DNA of 64,000 nt from Diphasiastrum complanatum (Eukaryota; Streptophyta; Lycopodiopsida; Lycopodiales; Lycopodiaceae): contig CM055095.1 in NCBI GenBank assembly GCA_029204225.1, positions 13,856,049 through 13,920,048 on the forward strand, given 5' to 3'. The translations under genes were made by a program, and so were the position numbers. Positions 1 through 10,496 of this stretch are shown piece after piece (the stretch's first letter is position 1; the number at the start of each line of letters is the position of its first letter). The notes below the pieces were generated by a model. That model was not told the origin of the DNA. It did no database searches and saw only the letters and a list, made by a program, of their open reading frames with translations.

Positions 1-59
1 CATCTCATCATGGCCAAACAAGAGTTGTTAATGTCTAGTGCATTAAGGCGCTAGAGTAA

Positions 60-408
60 AGCAAAGTCTCCCAATCTTTTTGGTATACATGTTGATAAGC
101 TAAAAGATGTGTTGATGATGAAGGTGGGGGTGGTGCTAGCTTTCTTCATTATGTCACTAAACGTCTTTTATATGCAGATGATGAAGTGCTTTTATCTAAT
201 ACTCTATGTAGCCTACAAACACCTTGAAGCTTTGAAGAAATTGTATGAGAATATGAGTCTCTCTGTAAACGTCAATACAACAAAGGTCATGATGCTCCAA
301 TCGAAAAAGGTCAATGATCCTTATGCGTTGTTGGATAGGGCTGCTGAAATTGAAATAACCCAAAAACACAAGTATTTGCGAGTTGGGATTTCAAAAGAAT
401 TTCGATAG
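60..408 (+). pseudogene. LINE (non-LTR) reverse transcriptase fragment
   Basis: This is a piece of a plant LINE reverse transcriptase, the enzyme that copies the element RNA into DNA at a nicked target. The catalytic YADD box is at 171-182 (YADDEVLLS). Before it is a stretch resembling LFGIHVDKLKDVL, and after it HLEALKKLYENMSLSVNVN, both in the arrangement usual for LINE RT. The three pieces lie in different frames, so at least two frame changes are needed. It lies inside intron 2 of the host carboxylase gene, just outside gypsy A. The upstream end may continue beyond the window. RT identity is fairly sure; function is lost. Confidence 0.75.
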
Positions 409-560
409 TATCCATTTGTTGACAAAAGGCTTATTGGCACATTACAACTCTTCTTTGGTATAGAAGCAACGTGCCAACAAACAAAGCTATATAGATGACT
501 CAATGACACTATTTGAGCCTTTGATAACATAGGTACTATGTGAGTGTGAGGTTTGCAGTA

Positions 561-565
561 GCATG
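561..565. repeat. Target-site duplication of gypsy A, left copy
   Basis: GCATG directly precedes the LTR end at 566, and GCATA directly follows the other LTR at 10497-10501. Four of five bases match, as expected for an aged 5-bp Ty3/gypsy target-site duplication. This ties the two LTRs to one insertion. Confidence 0.6.
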
Positions 566-885
566 TATTAGGAACAATGAACAGAGGTCCACCACAATGG
601 AAGAGTGACTCTGGATCTCCACCCACTATCTTGTACCTAGCTCTACATCCACAGGCCACCATATAGGACCAGCGCCCAACCTCCAGGAAGCCATGCACTG
701 ACCCACCCTTAGTAACTAAGGGTGCCCTCCACTTAGTGGCACTCCCTATGAATATAGACCAAGCCCTCTAGATCCTAGTACCTAAGGGTTATTATCCCGA
801 ACTACGGGGCTGAGTGTCACCCCGCCGGGACCCCCTAGGGACTAACGAGCCACATGTATCCCTGTGTTTGCCAATGGCCATAACA
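566..885 (-). repeat. Gypsy A 3' LTR
   Basis: On the minus strand the LTR begins TGTTATGGCC (plus 885 downward) and ends at 566. It matches 10086-10496 closely, but lacks about 90 bp present in the other copy (about 10227-10318). A purine tract abuts it at 886. Confidence 0.88.
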
Positions 886-899
886 TCTCCTCCCCCTAA
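886..899 (-). other. Gypsy A polypurine tract
   Basis: The minus strand reads TTAGGGGGAGGAGA directly before the 3' LTR. It is the expected primer site for plus-strand DNA synthesis and overlaps the pol stop codon (TAG at 898-896). Confidence 0.85.
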
Positions 900-989
900 A
901 AGGAGCTTTCATCCTCAAAAGTGATATCTTCAAGGATGAAATCAGAATACCTCTTGCGAAGCTTGCTTACAGACTCCCAGGTTGCTTCT
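896..989 (-). pseudogene. Gypsy A pol C-terminus: end of chromodomain
   Basis: The minus strand encodes a chromodomain tail (EATWESVSKLRKRYSDF, then acidic residues) ending in TAG inside the polypurine tract. The first half of this chromodomain (RKTRHAVFREV) is on the plus strand, ending near 2917. The domain is therefore split by the inversion. Chromodomains target integration of these elements to particular chromatin marks. Confidence 0.8.
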
Positions 990-2918
990 TCTTGGGATCC
1001 GTCCATTGCAACTGCTCCTGTCTTAAGTTTACCAAATGAAGCATTCATAGTAGAGATCGATGCCAGTGATCAGGCAGTCGGTGCTGTTCTCACTCAACAC
1101 GACCGTCCGGTCGCGTTTGAGAGTAAGAAACTGGATAAACACCGGTTGAATTATTCCACTTAAGAGAAGGAGTTGTTTGCAATAGTCTATGCTCTTAAGA
1201 AATGGAGGCACTACCTCTATGGAGCTAAGTTTGAGATCGTGTTTGATCAAGAAAGTACCAAGTGGCTTTCCTCCCAAAGCGACTTGAAAGGAAGAAAAGC
1301 TCATTGGGCCGAACTTCTCCAAGAGTTTGACTATCAACTTAGGTACATGAAAGGGCGCTACAATGTGATCCCAGATGCCCTGAGTCGAATGCCCATGGTA
1401 AGCGCGCTAAGTTTTATGGCATTCAGGAGTGAATTCCTGGAATCACTCAGAGGAAAGTGTGTTAGTGATTCTCACTACGCACTTGTGTGGCAGGCTATTG
1501 AGCAAAGGAATTCCACAGCCACACCAGGGCCATTAGAGAATGTTGCGGGGCCATCGGAAGATGTTGCAGTTGCGTCGGGACAGGACGCGCCGCCTGAGGA
1601 TGTTGCAGAAACATCCAAAGTGAATGTGCCATCAACAGGTGTTGTGGATGCTCGATGGAAGAATTTCTCCATTGAGGACGGGTACCTCCTTTATAAAGGC
1701 AGGGTATGTGTACCCAAGGAGGGTGACTTTCGGCGCCAAATTCTTGAGGAAAGTCACGACAATCCCAGTGCAGGGCATCCCGGGATAAAGAGGACCTATG
1801 CTCTTGCAAAGAATAAGTTTTATTGGCCTAGTATGCAGAAAGACGTACAGGAGTACGTGCTAAGGTGCACCACATGCCAGGCCATAAAGGCTGAACGTCT
1901 CAAGGTAGGCGGGCTCCTCCAGCCACTAGAGATACCCGGTGGTAGATGGGAGAGTATCAGCATGGATTTTATAGTGGGGTTACCAAGAACGAGTAAAAGG
2001 CCATGACTCAATCTGGGTAGTTGTAGACTGATTGACCAAGATGGTGCGGTTTGTACCGACCAAGAAAACTGTTACAGCTCCAGAAGTCGCTAGGCTTTTT
2101 ATAGAAAATATTTATAAGCTATATGGGCTTCCCGCCAATATAGTCAGTGATCGAGATCCAAAGTTTATAGGTAACTTTTGGAGGGTGTTGTTTAACAAGT
2201 TAGAGACTAAGTTGTCTATGAGCTCCACTGATCATCCCGAAACAAATGGTCAGACGGAAAGGGTCAATCAGGTTCTAGAAGAAATGCTACAAGCATATGT
2301 TAGTAAGAAGCAAACCAATTGGGAAGAGTATCTTCCGCTTTTGGAGTTTGCTTATAACAGTACTAAACACACCACTACAGGGTAATAGGTATAGTCCATT
2401 CATGCTAATGTATGGATTTCAGCCTAGAGCCCCCATGGCCGTAGGGCTTAGAAGTAAAGAGCGTTAGAGAGTTTCTTGAGGATATGGAAACCAGGATTAA
2501 GATAGCTAAAGCTAATGTGAAGCAAGCGCAAGCGCGAACGAAACATTATGTGGATAAAACCCGTAGGGAAGTTACCTTCCAAGAAGGTGATCGGGTGTTT
2601 CTGAAAGTTCCTGAAGACCCTACCACTCTAAGCACAGGCAAGTGCCCTAAGTTGTCCCCAAGGTATTGTGGTCCATTCACAATACTCAGGAGAGTTGGAA
2701 GTTCTGCTTACAAGCTGGCTTTGCCAGAATCCGCAAAGGTACATCCGATCTTTCATGTCAGTTGACTGAAGCGGATGATGCGAGAAGGAGACAATATTGT
2801 CTCAGAACAAACCCTAATAGACTTTGAGGAACCTAATTCCTTGCCACATGAACCGGAGGAAATTCTGAATATTCGAAACCGCAAGACTCGTCATGCGGTC
2901 TTTCGAGAAGTTTAAGTC
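990..2918 (+). pseudogene. Gypsy A RNase H-integrase-chromodomain segment, inverted
   Basis: RNase H comes first (FIVEIDASDQAVGAVLTQ, then FAIVYALKKWRHYLYG, about 1020-1400). The integrase zinc finger follows (GHPGIKRTYALAKNKFYW ... CTTCQAIKA, about 1770-1890), then the catalytic core with its acidic residues visible (SMDFIVGLP, IVSDRDPKF, TNGQTERVN), the C-terminal domain (FQEGDRVFLKVPEDP, about 2575-2760) and the start of a chromodomain. Breaks: TAA at 1161, a frame change with TGA near 2029 (probably an old CGA), and another frame change near 2385. Orientation is opposite to the LTRs, primer site, protease and RT of the same element. Confidence 0.85.
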
Positions 2919-2919
2919 A

Positions 2920-4215
2920 AGAGTGTTCAAAATGCTCTTCTTTAGTACGACTAAAGACTAGGATATCATCAAGGTAGATCAACACAAACTTGCCCAAGAG
3001 ATGTCTGAACACGACATTCATTAACCTCATAATGTTGTTGGGGCCTTGGTTAATCCAAAGGGAAGAACCAAAAACTCATAATGACCATTCCGTGAACAAA
3101 AAGCCGTTAACGGAACGTCACCTTCTTTAATACGTACCTGATGATATCCAGACCTAAGATCGATCTTAGTAAAATACTTTGCCCCTTTGAGTTGATCAAA
3201 GATCTCATCTATCCTGGGCAAAGGATACTTATCTTTAACAGTGAGTTTATTTAAAGCCCTATAGTCTATGCACATACGCATAGACCCATCTTTTTTCTTA
3301 ACCAACAAAATGGGCGCGGCCCATGGTGATTTACTGGGGCGTATAAACCCTTTAGCTGAATATTCTTGCAGCTGCCGCTCTACCTCTAGGTGTTCCGAAT
3401 GGCTCAACCTATAAGGAGGCTTACTAATAGGTTTAGTCCCGGGTATTAGTTCTATGGGATGATCTATCTCTCTTATCGGGGGTAACCCGGAAGGTAAATC
3501 GCTAGGAAAGACGTCTTTAAAATCATTTAAAATAGTTTGCAAACTTACATCTCTCTCTCTTCTCTCAACAGTAGAAACACATTTCTTTGGATACAAGGAA
3601 CATAAAACTTGAAAAAGTTTCAGAAGTAAGGAAACAAAGAAATACCTTTTCAACTTTTCGTTTCCGCACTAGCCGCTTCAACTGCACAGAAGAAACAACT
3701 GGCGAAGCCGGCACACTTGCATTTCCAACCAACTTAACTTTCTAACCTCTATGAATGAACTCCAAAGTGTTATCAACATAACTACGAACAAGACCAACAG
3801 TGGTTTCTAACATAAACAACCATTCACGACAAAGTATTACATCTGCCAAGGCCAAGCTCATTATTTGAAAGTCTGAAGTATCTTGATAGTCTTGGATTTG
3901 TATGGGAACTTGTGGAACGAAAGTATCATAAATATCTTTACGCTGACCATCGGCAAGTGTAACCACGTACTGATGATCACTTTGTTTTTGCTCTAACTTC
4001 AACTTCTTCACCAAGGAATGGTTTAGAAAGTTGTGGGTTGCCCCATCGTCCACCATTATCCAAACTTTCTGGCCATTAATACTTCCTAACAGTCGAAAAA
4101 TAGTATGAGGTCCGACTGCAGGTTGCCAAATGTTGGCAGTAATTGAACAGGTATGTGCCTCATTTACATGAGACACATGAACAGACTTTACCTTGGGAGA
4201 CTTTCCCAAAGGCAA
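2920..4215 (-). pseudogene. Gypsy A protease and reverse transcriptase
   Basis: The aspartic protease is at 4215-3742 (VMVDDGATHNF-type active site, here IMVDDGATHNFLNHSL). RT follows at 3653-2920, with [44 protein letters not shown] and, just past 3027 in another frame, the catalytic LIYLDDILVFSR. The frame is lost between protease and RT (3653-3742) and again after PTTL. RT stops abruptly at about 2920, where the inverted block begins. About 110 residues of thumb/connection expected before RNase H are missing, so sequence was deleted at the breakpoint. Confidence 0.85.
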
Positions 4216-4276
4216 AACTTGAACAGTATGAACTTGCTTCTCCGGTTTCTTAAAAGAACCATTTTGGTTCTTACCG

Positions 4277-4331
4277 CTTTTGGGTCAAAGTAACCTATGG
4301 TAATGTAAGCAATTCCATTTACATTCCAACA
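4277..4331 (-). repeat. Copia A 3' LTR stub with polypurine tract
   Basis: 55 bp match the outer end of the 5' LTR (plus 9282-9336): TGTTGGAATG on the minus strand, followed by a stretch matching through CCCAAAAG. The minus strand just upstream (about 4345-4332) reads ATTTAAGGAGGG, a polypurine tract. The rest of this LTR is deleted. Confidence 0.8.
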
Positions 4332-4449
4332 CCCTCCTTAAATGGAAATGCATAACATAACATGAAGTAACTTCTCGAAAGAGAAAAATGCAACTTGATG
4401 TCCAAACTTCATGTCGCCAAATAAACTTCGCACCGAAGTAGTCGAAATC

Positions 4450-5046
4450 TCATCCCCAATCATGTCCAACATATACAAGGAAAAGAATGCGTAGTAATGA
4501 AGCATCAAGTCGAAGGGTGAGGATTTGCATGCTCCATCCGAAGTAGGGAACCAACATAAACTCGACAATAAGTCGAAACATGGACCTGTAATCCATCATA
4601 GGCTCCCACATTATTCGAAAATACTTCTTATCATAAGGACAATAAAAAAGAGTACCAAACTCTTTTGACATCACATCCTCCCGAACCTTACCATCTATGA
4701 CTTGCTCACATAGAATAGGCAATGTACCAACATCATGATGAAGAGTAAGTGTAGAACCAAAAAAATCAGCAAGAGGTACTGATTTTAAAGAGGCATGTGC
4801 CTTCCCTTCGTAGTAAGACATTTCTTTGTTGTCCTGCAAAGTCTCTAATAGCCGACAAAGAACTGTTATGGGCTGTTCAATACTTTGCTGCCCAAAGTGT
4901 TCCCAACATGGACCATGTTGTCCATAATCTTCAGCAGGCTGTTCCTGAAGCATAATGGACTGCTCATGATGTAAAATGGGTTGTAAATGACCAAAAGAAG
5001 ATGACTGAACCTGCTGTCCAACGTCTTCATCATAAAAATTTGGCAA
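4450..5046 (-). pseudogene. Copia A duplicated integrase-RT linker region
   Basis: The minus-strand frame reads a Gln/Pro-rich linker (GQHGPCWEHFGQQSIEQP, LLETLQDNKEMSYYEGKA) that mirrors, with heavy divergence, the linker further upstream at about 5400-5850 (GQQGPSSEHFGQQSVNK, LLQTLQDSKVDHFYEGKT). It is a second, diverged copy of the same block in direct orientation. Its end runs into untranslated sequence of the element. No catalytic motif is present. Confidence 0.6.
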
Positions 5047-5289
5047 ACTATCAAGAGAAGCATCAACGATGGGATGGAAGATTCTTCAAATAATGAAAAA
5101 TTCTCTCCAAACAAATGCTCACTCTTAACACTTTGAACAAAAGTACTAATTGACACATGTTGACTCCCTCCTCGATTAGTACAAAAAGGTTCCAAAGAGT
5201 GTTTGAATTTTTCAGCCTTTGCTAAAACATCAAATTGAAAAGGTTTCGCATGAAACTTTTCACTAATGCATCCATCATATGCATCAACT

Positions 5290-5858
5290 TGCGGTGACTT
5301 GAAAAAAGAAGATTGTTTCAACATCTGCTCAATGTATCGTTGTTGAGAGATGAAGATTCCAACCCCATGTGGAAGATCAACAAGAACCCAAGTGTGGTTC
5401 TTCATGAGTGAGTTATACTCCTCTTGCATCGCATCCTCCCAACATTTTACTCCTCTGGCCTGCTCATAAAAAACAGGTTCTACTACACCATCCTTAATAG
5501 AAATAAGAGCAAAATCAGCAAATTCTACTGATTTAGTAGAGGCACGAGTCTTCCCTTCATAGAAATGATCCACTTTGCTGTCCTGCAAAGTCTGCAACAA
5601 CCATTTAGGGACTGGTTTGGGCTGTCCAACAGCCTTACCTTTGTTAACACTTTGCTGTCCAAAGTGTTCCGAACTTGGACCTTGCTGTCCAATGTTTTCC
5701 GAACTTGGACCTTGCTGTCCAACGACTTCAACAGGCCGCTCTTTACCATAAATAGGTTCTTCTTGATGAACTATGGGCTGCAAAATTGAAGAAGTAGTGG
5801 GCTGTCCACTAGAAGTTGATGGCAGTCCCTTATCTTCATGATTAGATGGCAAAACCAA
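5290..5858 (-). pseudogene. Copia A linker and RT start, core deleted
   Basis: The linker is followed by the typical opening of a copia RT (CWEDAMQEEYNSLMKNHTWV), which jumps directly to the late RT motif GIFISQQRYIEQMLKQ. The catalytic middle, including the YVDD box, is deleted. The open frame continues to 4866 without recognisable motifs. Confidence 0.75.
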
Positions 5859-5859
5859 A

Positions 5860-6635
5860 TCTGGAAATATTTCAAGAAAAGGCAAGCTTTTCCAATTGAT
5901 GGAACTATTAGAGTTGATGGCAAATTTGATTTGGTTCATAGTGATGTATGTGGTCCAATGAGGACCAAATCCATTGGAAGGTGTAAGTACTTTGTTACTT
6001 TTATTGATGACCTTTTAAGATTTACATGGATTTATCCTATGAAGGCAAAATCTGAAGTTTTTCAACGCTTTAAGGATTTTCTAGCCATGATAGAAATCCG
6101 TTTGGGCACTCTTTGAAGATCTTACGTACCGACCGAGGAGGGGAATATATAAAGAATATGTTTGGTACTTATCTTCAAAGCAAAGGTATCCATCATCAAA
6201 TGACAACCCCTTACACACCTCAACAAAATGGTGTTGCCGAAAGAAAGAATCGCACTATTATGGAGATGGCTCGGTGCATGCTCAAGGCAAAGGGCCTACC
6301 TCACAAGTATTGGGCTGAAGCGGTTATAACGGCGGCTTACATTAGTAATCGGTGTCCTACTAAAGCCTTGAAGGTATTGACTCCTTATGAAGTTTGGTAT
6401 GGTAAGAAGCCTACTGTTTCTCACTTTCGCATCTTTGGTTGCACGGCTTATGCTTTCATTCCCGATAAGCTAAGAACCAAGCTTGATGATAAAGGAGTTA
6501 AATGCATATTTGTTGGGGGCTATAGTAGTGAAAGCAAGGGCTATAGGTTGTTCAATATGGATACTAATAAAATCATAGTGAGTCGTGACGTTCATTTTGA
6601 CGAAAAGACCTCCTTTGATGTTGCGCCCACTCATG
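5860..6635 (+). pseudogene. Copia A integrase, inverted
   Basis: A copia integrase on the plus strand inside a minus-strand element. Visible are KFDLVHSDVCGPMRTKS (first catalytic Asp), LRTDRGGEYIKN (second Asp), TPYTPQQNGVAERKNRTI (catalytic Glu), the C-terminal block KPTVSHFRIFGCTAYAF and IIVSRDVHFDEKTSFD. One frame change separates 6114 from the preceding part. Upstream pre-integrase (6640 and above) and downstream linker (below 5858) both read on the minus strand, so only the integrase block was turned round. Confidence 0.85.
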
Positions 6636-6639
6636 TCAT

Positions 6640-7299
6640 GAAAGGGGACTTCCCCCATAATTTTCCAAGTATGCATCCTTCGCATACATGTCCTTCGGGA
6701 TGCTCAATATTAGAAATGTCTTCAACCATATTGAATCTCTTCAACATCTTCAAGCTAGCAAAGTTGAGATGTCGAAAGCTAGCATGCCATAATTCAGCCA
6801 ACTCCAAAGAGTGTGAACTTGATGCAACAAGACAAAAAGATGATGAAGCTCTTCGCTCATAGGTATCCATAAGGAACAATCCACCACGTAATGTTCCCGA
6901 AGCAATGATCATAAGAGATCTCTTTGGGTCTTTGATAAGACATTTGTCTTCTTTGAATTCCACAACCAATCCTTGGTTCATAATTGTAGAGACCGAAATG
7001 AGATGGGGATCACTCCAATACCTTTGATAGGATAAGAGGTGTTATCAACACCTTGAACTTTGCTTCCATCATGTGAAGACCTCTTTGTGATAAGTCATAT
7101 GGCGTGGGGCACCGCTATCAATCCCCCAATCAATAGATGAAAAAACAGCAACTTGTAAAGCTGAAGATGAGTTGTTTTCTGCTGAAAAACCAGCAAGATT
7201 TGAAGCGGCAGAAATCTCGTCTTTAGAGATGAGATTATTAGCGACAAAAGCATAATCATTATTGAAAAGATTATCCTCCTTTCCAAATTGTTGTTCCAA
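6640..7299 (-). pseudogene. Copia A protease and gag-pre-integrase domain
   Basis: The copia aspartic protease starts the block (DWGIDSGAPRHMTYHKE, active site D-S-G, about 7130-7070). The pre-integrase zinc-binding region follows (LAELWHASFRHLNFASLKML, CEGCILGK, about 6830-6645). The frame changes between the two (7069 to 6981). Reading stops at 6640, where the inverted integrase begins. Confidence 0.8.
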
Positions 7300-7324
7300 A
7301 GTAATGATTGCGGTACTTGTATCG

Positions 7325-8165
7325 TTACCTTTCTCTTTTCCTTTGCAAGCCTCTTCCTACATTCTTTGATGTGATGCCCAAACTTCTTGCAATAGTGGCA
7401 CTTACCCTTCTTCTTGGAGTCTTGATCTTGAGCTTCCTTAGATTTTTTATCATCTTTGGAAGTTTTGAAAGAAGGCTTCCCTTTCCACTTGCCTTTGCCT
7501 TTGCCTTTTGCAAAGAAAGCTTGATCTTCTTGTTCACCAAAGTTGATCCTTGTTTGCTCTTCTTAAAAAAGTAAGCCAACAAGTTCGTCGAAGGAGATTA
7601 GCTGTCCCCTAAGAGAAATGCTCAATGATGACACAAATGGAAGGTAAGAATTAGGAAGAGAATTGAGAGTAATAGATACAAATTGTGAGTTCTCAATCAC
7701 CTCATCAATACTAAGAAGCTCCTCTCGAAGATCCTTGATCTTCGTCAAGTGGTTTGTAAGCAAATCACCTTCTTGCATCTTCAAGATAGAAAGTTGATTT
7801 CGAAGATATACCACTTTTGCCGCATTCTTTACTTGAAACATCTTGGCAAGAGTCTCCCAAGCACTTTTGGAAGTCCTGCATGATCTAGTATGAGGAAGGA
7901 TAGATCTCTTCACTGATAATGCAATGACGGAATGTGCTTGTGCATCTCGTCGATCCCACTTCTTTTGCTCATTGGAAGACACCTCCGTAGATGATGAAGT
8001 AGTTGTTCTAGATGGTGTAATAGGTGCCAAGGTAGGCGGCCTCTCTTCGTCACCATTAACTACTTCTCACAAACCTTTAGCAATTAGAAGGTTTTTTATC
8101 ATGTAGCACCACAAGGAATAGTTTGTGCCATCCAGCCTATTTTCATTAAATAAAGAACCAATAGA
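7325..8165 (-). pseudogene. Copia A gag (UBN2 type) with zinc knuckle
   Basis: The gag-like coat protein begins near 8165 (SLFNENRLDGTNYSLW), carries an in-frame TGA near 8070 (probably an old TGG), and continues through AWETLAKMFQVKNAAKV and SFDELVGLL to 7563. The zinc knuckle CHYCKKFGHHIKEC (C-x2-C-x4-H-x4-C) follows in another frame at about 7400-7340. No clear start codon was found. Confidence 0.78.
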
Positions 8166-8776
8166 CTCCGATTCTTTAAGCCATAACAGAAAAATCAGCT
8201 TGTAGTAGATAGGAAATAGACTTTCCAAGTCAAAATCTACTCAAAGGGCAGCAACCTCAAAGCTGAAATTATGAGCACAATAGATTGCAATACTCCACAT
8301 GCAATTTGCTCAACAACTAATGAAATAGGTGGCTGATTTCTGCACAAAAAACAGAATGCTCACAAATAGGTAGACTTCAAATGAAGCCTAAACCAAAACC
8401 AGAAATTTGTGGCTAAAAAGAATGCACACTATGTGCATATAGAGCTGATGGTAGCGCCCTACTCCAAGCTCACCAACAGGGAAATTTCAGCAAGAAATGT
8501 GTCCAAAACACATGTATCTTCATTTAAGAAGTAAATCTGAAATTTTCAGCATGTAATTGAGTCAAGATCACATGCAATTGGTTTGAGCATGGGCGCCCTA
8601 CTGCTAGCTCTCAAATAGGTGAAGGTGCCCTGCAATTTCCTGCAAAAAAAACTATAAGAAGATGAACAGATTCTTCTCTTGCAAAAATCAACAGCTTGAT
8701 GATTTTCTGCAACCAAAAGGGGAAGAAGATAGCTTCTTATTGGGCGCCCTCCTGCAAGCAATATGATCACCTAAAG
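8166..8776 (-). other. Copia A untranslated leader
   Basis: Sequence between the primer-binding site and gag. No reading frame resembles a known domain. It is interpreted as the 5' leader of copia A from its position only. Confidence 0.6.
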
Positions 8777-8788
8777 ACTCTGATACCA
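8777..8788 (-). other. Copia A primer-binding site
   Basis: The minus strand reads TGGTATCAGAGT immediately after the LTR end, complementary to the 3' end of initiator tRNA-Met with one mismatch. It fixes the orientation of the element. Confidence 0.88.
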
Positions 8789-9336
8789 TGTAGGAAACAG
8801 AAGCCTAAGGATCCAGAATCTTAACTATTCAATCACACAAAGCATTCTCAAAAGAAAGAAAGAGATGGCTAGAAATCCTCTTGTAGAAACTCGTGGACAG
8901 CCAAGGAGAATAGTCAGTATTGCTTACAAAAGTGTCATATACAAATGAGATGCACACATATATATAGTCCAAGATGACTATCTAACTTCATGACTATTGG
9001 CTTTCCAACTACTTGACTATTGGCTGTCCAACTACTTGACTATTGACTTTCCAACTACTTGACTATTGGCTTTCCAACTACTTGACTATTGGCTGTCCAA
9101 CTTTCTATAAGTTACATAGGAAGAATAAGGTACCTCCAATATGTCAAGTTGGGGTACTTAATGTCACAATTAGGCCTAGTGGACCCATGAGTCCCTACCA
9201 AGTTAATTTCATACTAAATTAGCTAACTCTAAGTTTAGTAGGCCTAATATAATAAATGACCATGGTTACACAACTCTCGACCTTTTGGGTCAAAGTAACC
9301 TATGATAGTGTAAGCAATTCCATTTACATTCCAACA
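8789..9336 (-). repeat. Copia A 5' LTR with internal 23-bp minisatellite
   Basis: The minus strand runs TGTTGGAATG ... TTTCCTACA, giving TG/CA termini; length 548 bp. Within it (8991 to about 9103) a 23-bp unit, TGACTATTGGCTTTCCAACT plus ACT, is repeated about five times with few changes. It borders gypsy A leader at 9337. Confidence 0.88.
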
Positions 9337-10072
9337 GAACTGACATGCAAAACAAACGAATGAGAGAGAAAGCTTCTCTGATTTGGAAATGCAAGTGGTT
9401 GGGCCGCAACAATGTGCAGATTTGATGTGGCAATTCTCGACTTTTTTCCAAAAAATCAGGAATTTTGATCAAACTTCGGACAATCACCAACGCTGATTCT
9501 GGTCGCCAATCAACGAGGGATCTGTTCCTCCTAGAGCACCCTACTGTATATTAGTTTGCAAGCTTCTGGAAAATCCGCAACCATTTGGATTTGTGGCTTC
9601 TTCAACTCCAAAAGGTCGATTCTGGCCAAAAACTCAAAAATCTGACTTGAAACGTGAATATTTTGAAAAGTATAATAGATTTCAGAGTGAAATCTGTTGC
9701 ACCCTCCAGCGGGTAGCCTCCAAAACTTATCCTCAAATACTGATCCAATTCTGATCACGAATGGATACCCAACTATCAGCTCCAAAAAAATCAGGTCCTG
9801 GCGCTCAAATACTTGGAGAAGATCAAAAATGATTTTGATTTGTGATGAACACGTTTTTCTACACAGATGCCACTGTTGATCTGAGCGCCCACCACTGTAG
9901 CTTGTATCTCCAAAAAACCAGAACCCAAAAAACGTTTTCTGTTGGCGCTGAGGGAGGAAGAAGGTAGCGCTGAAAAGACAAGAAGAAAGAGAAGAAGGTA
10001 GCGCTGGAAGGAGGACAGCAAGTCAGCGCTAGTAGGAGGAAAATCGCTGACCCACCAGACAGGACCAACGAT
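9337..10072 (-). other. Gypsy A untranslated leader
   Basis: Sequence between the gypsy A primer site and the copia A insertion. Short open frames exist but none resembles gag or another domain. The gag gene expected here is missing. Confidence 0.6.
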
Positions 10073-10084
10073 GCTCTGATACCA
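10073..10084 (-). other. Gypsy A primer-binding site
   Basis: The minus strand reads TGGTATCAGAGC one base after the 5' LTR, complementary to the 3' end of initiator tRNA-Met. Confidence 0.9.
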
Positions 10085-10085
10085 C

Positions 10086-10496
10086 TATTAGGAACAATGG
10101 ACAGAGGTCCACCACAATCGAAGAGTAACTCTGGATCTCCACCCACTATCCTGTACCTGGCTCTACATCCACAGGCCACCATATAGGACCAGTGCCCAAC
10201 CTCCAGGAGGCCATGCACTCCTCTCACATGCACAGTTACCACTGTGCACCTGGATGCCCCTCGTGCATACTGTACATGTGGGCACATAATAGGTCCTACC
10301 TAACTTTAGGGACCCACTCTTAGTAACTAAGGGTGCCCTCCACTTAGTGGCACTCCCTATGGCTATAGACCAAGCCCTCTAGATCCTAGTACCTAAGGGT
10401 TATTATCCCGAACTACGGGGCTGAGTGTCACCCCGCCAAGACCCCCTGGGGACTAATGAGCCACATGTATCCCTGTGTTTGCCAATGGCCATAACA
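10086..10496 (-). repeat. Gypsy A 5' LTR
   Basis: 411-bp LTR starting TGTTATGGCC on the minus strand. It is near-identical to 566-885 apart from about 90 bp present only here (around 10227-10318). Confidence 0.88.

Larger units (their letters stand above)
4277..9336 (-). mobile_element. Copia A: Ty1/copia element nested in gypsy A
   Basis: A minus-strand copia retrotransposon with a full 5' LTR (8789-9336), primer site, gag, protease, pre-integrase domain, an inverted integrase, an RT remnant and a 55-bp stub of the 3' LTR (4277-4331). Order in minus sense is gag-PR-preIN-[IN inverted]-linker-RT, as in Ty1/copia. The RT core is deleted. The 3' LTR is cut at 4277, where gypsy A sequence resumes at its protease; one deletion could have removed both the LTR remainder and the gypsy gag. 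No target duplication can be read because one end is missing. Confidence 0.85.
566..10496 (-). mobile_element. Gypsy A: Ty3/gypsy chromovirus with nested copia and internal inversion
   Basis: A complete but dead LTR retrotransposon on the minus strand. The ends are paired LTRs at 10086-10496 (5') and 566-885 (3'), with an initiator-tRNA primer site at 10073-10084, a polypurine tract at 886-899 and near-matching 5-bp target duplications. Inside are protease, RT, RNase H, integrase and chromodomain pieces, but no recognisable gag. Copia A (4277-9336) is nested in it. The segment of about 990-2918 is inverted, so RNase H, integrase and half the chromodomain read on the plus strand. Missing gag is best explained by a deletion at the junction with copia A. 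Confidence 0.85.

Noticed and set aside
921-990. Plus-strand frame upstream of the RNase H segment as an N-terminal extension
   Set aside because: The opposite strand encodes the chromodomain tail here, so the plus frame is only a shadow.
8989-9103. CRISPR-like regularly spaced repeat
   Set aside because: The 23-bp units are directly adjacent without spacers and lie inside a copia LTR of a plant genome.
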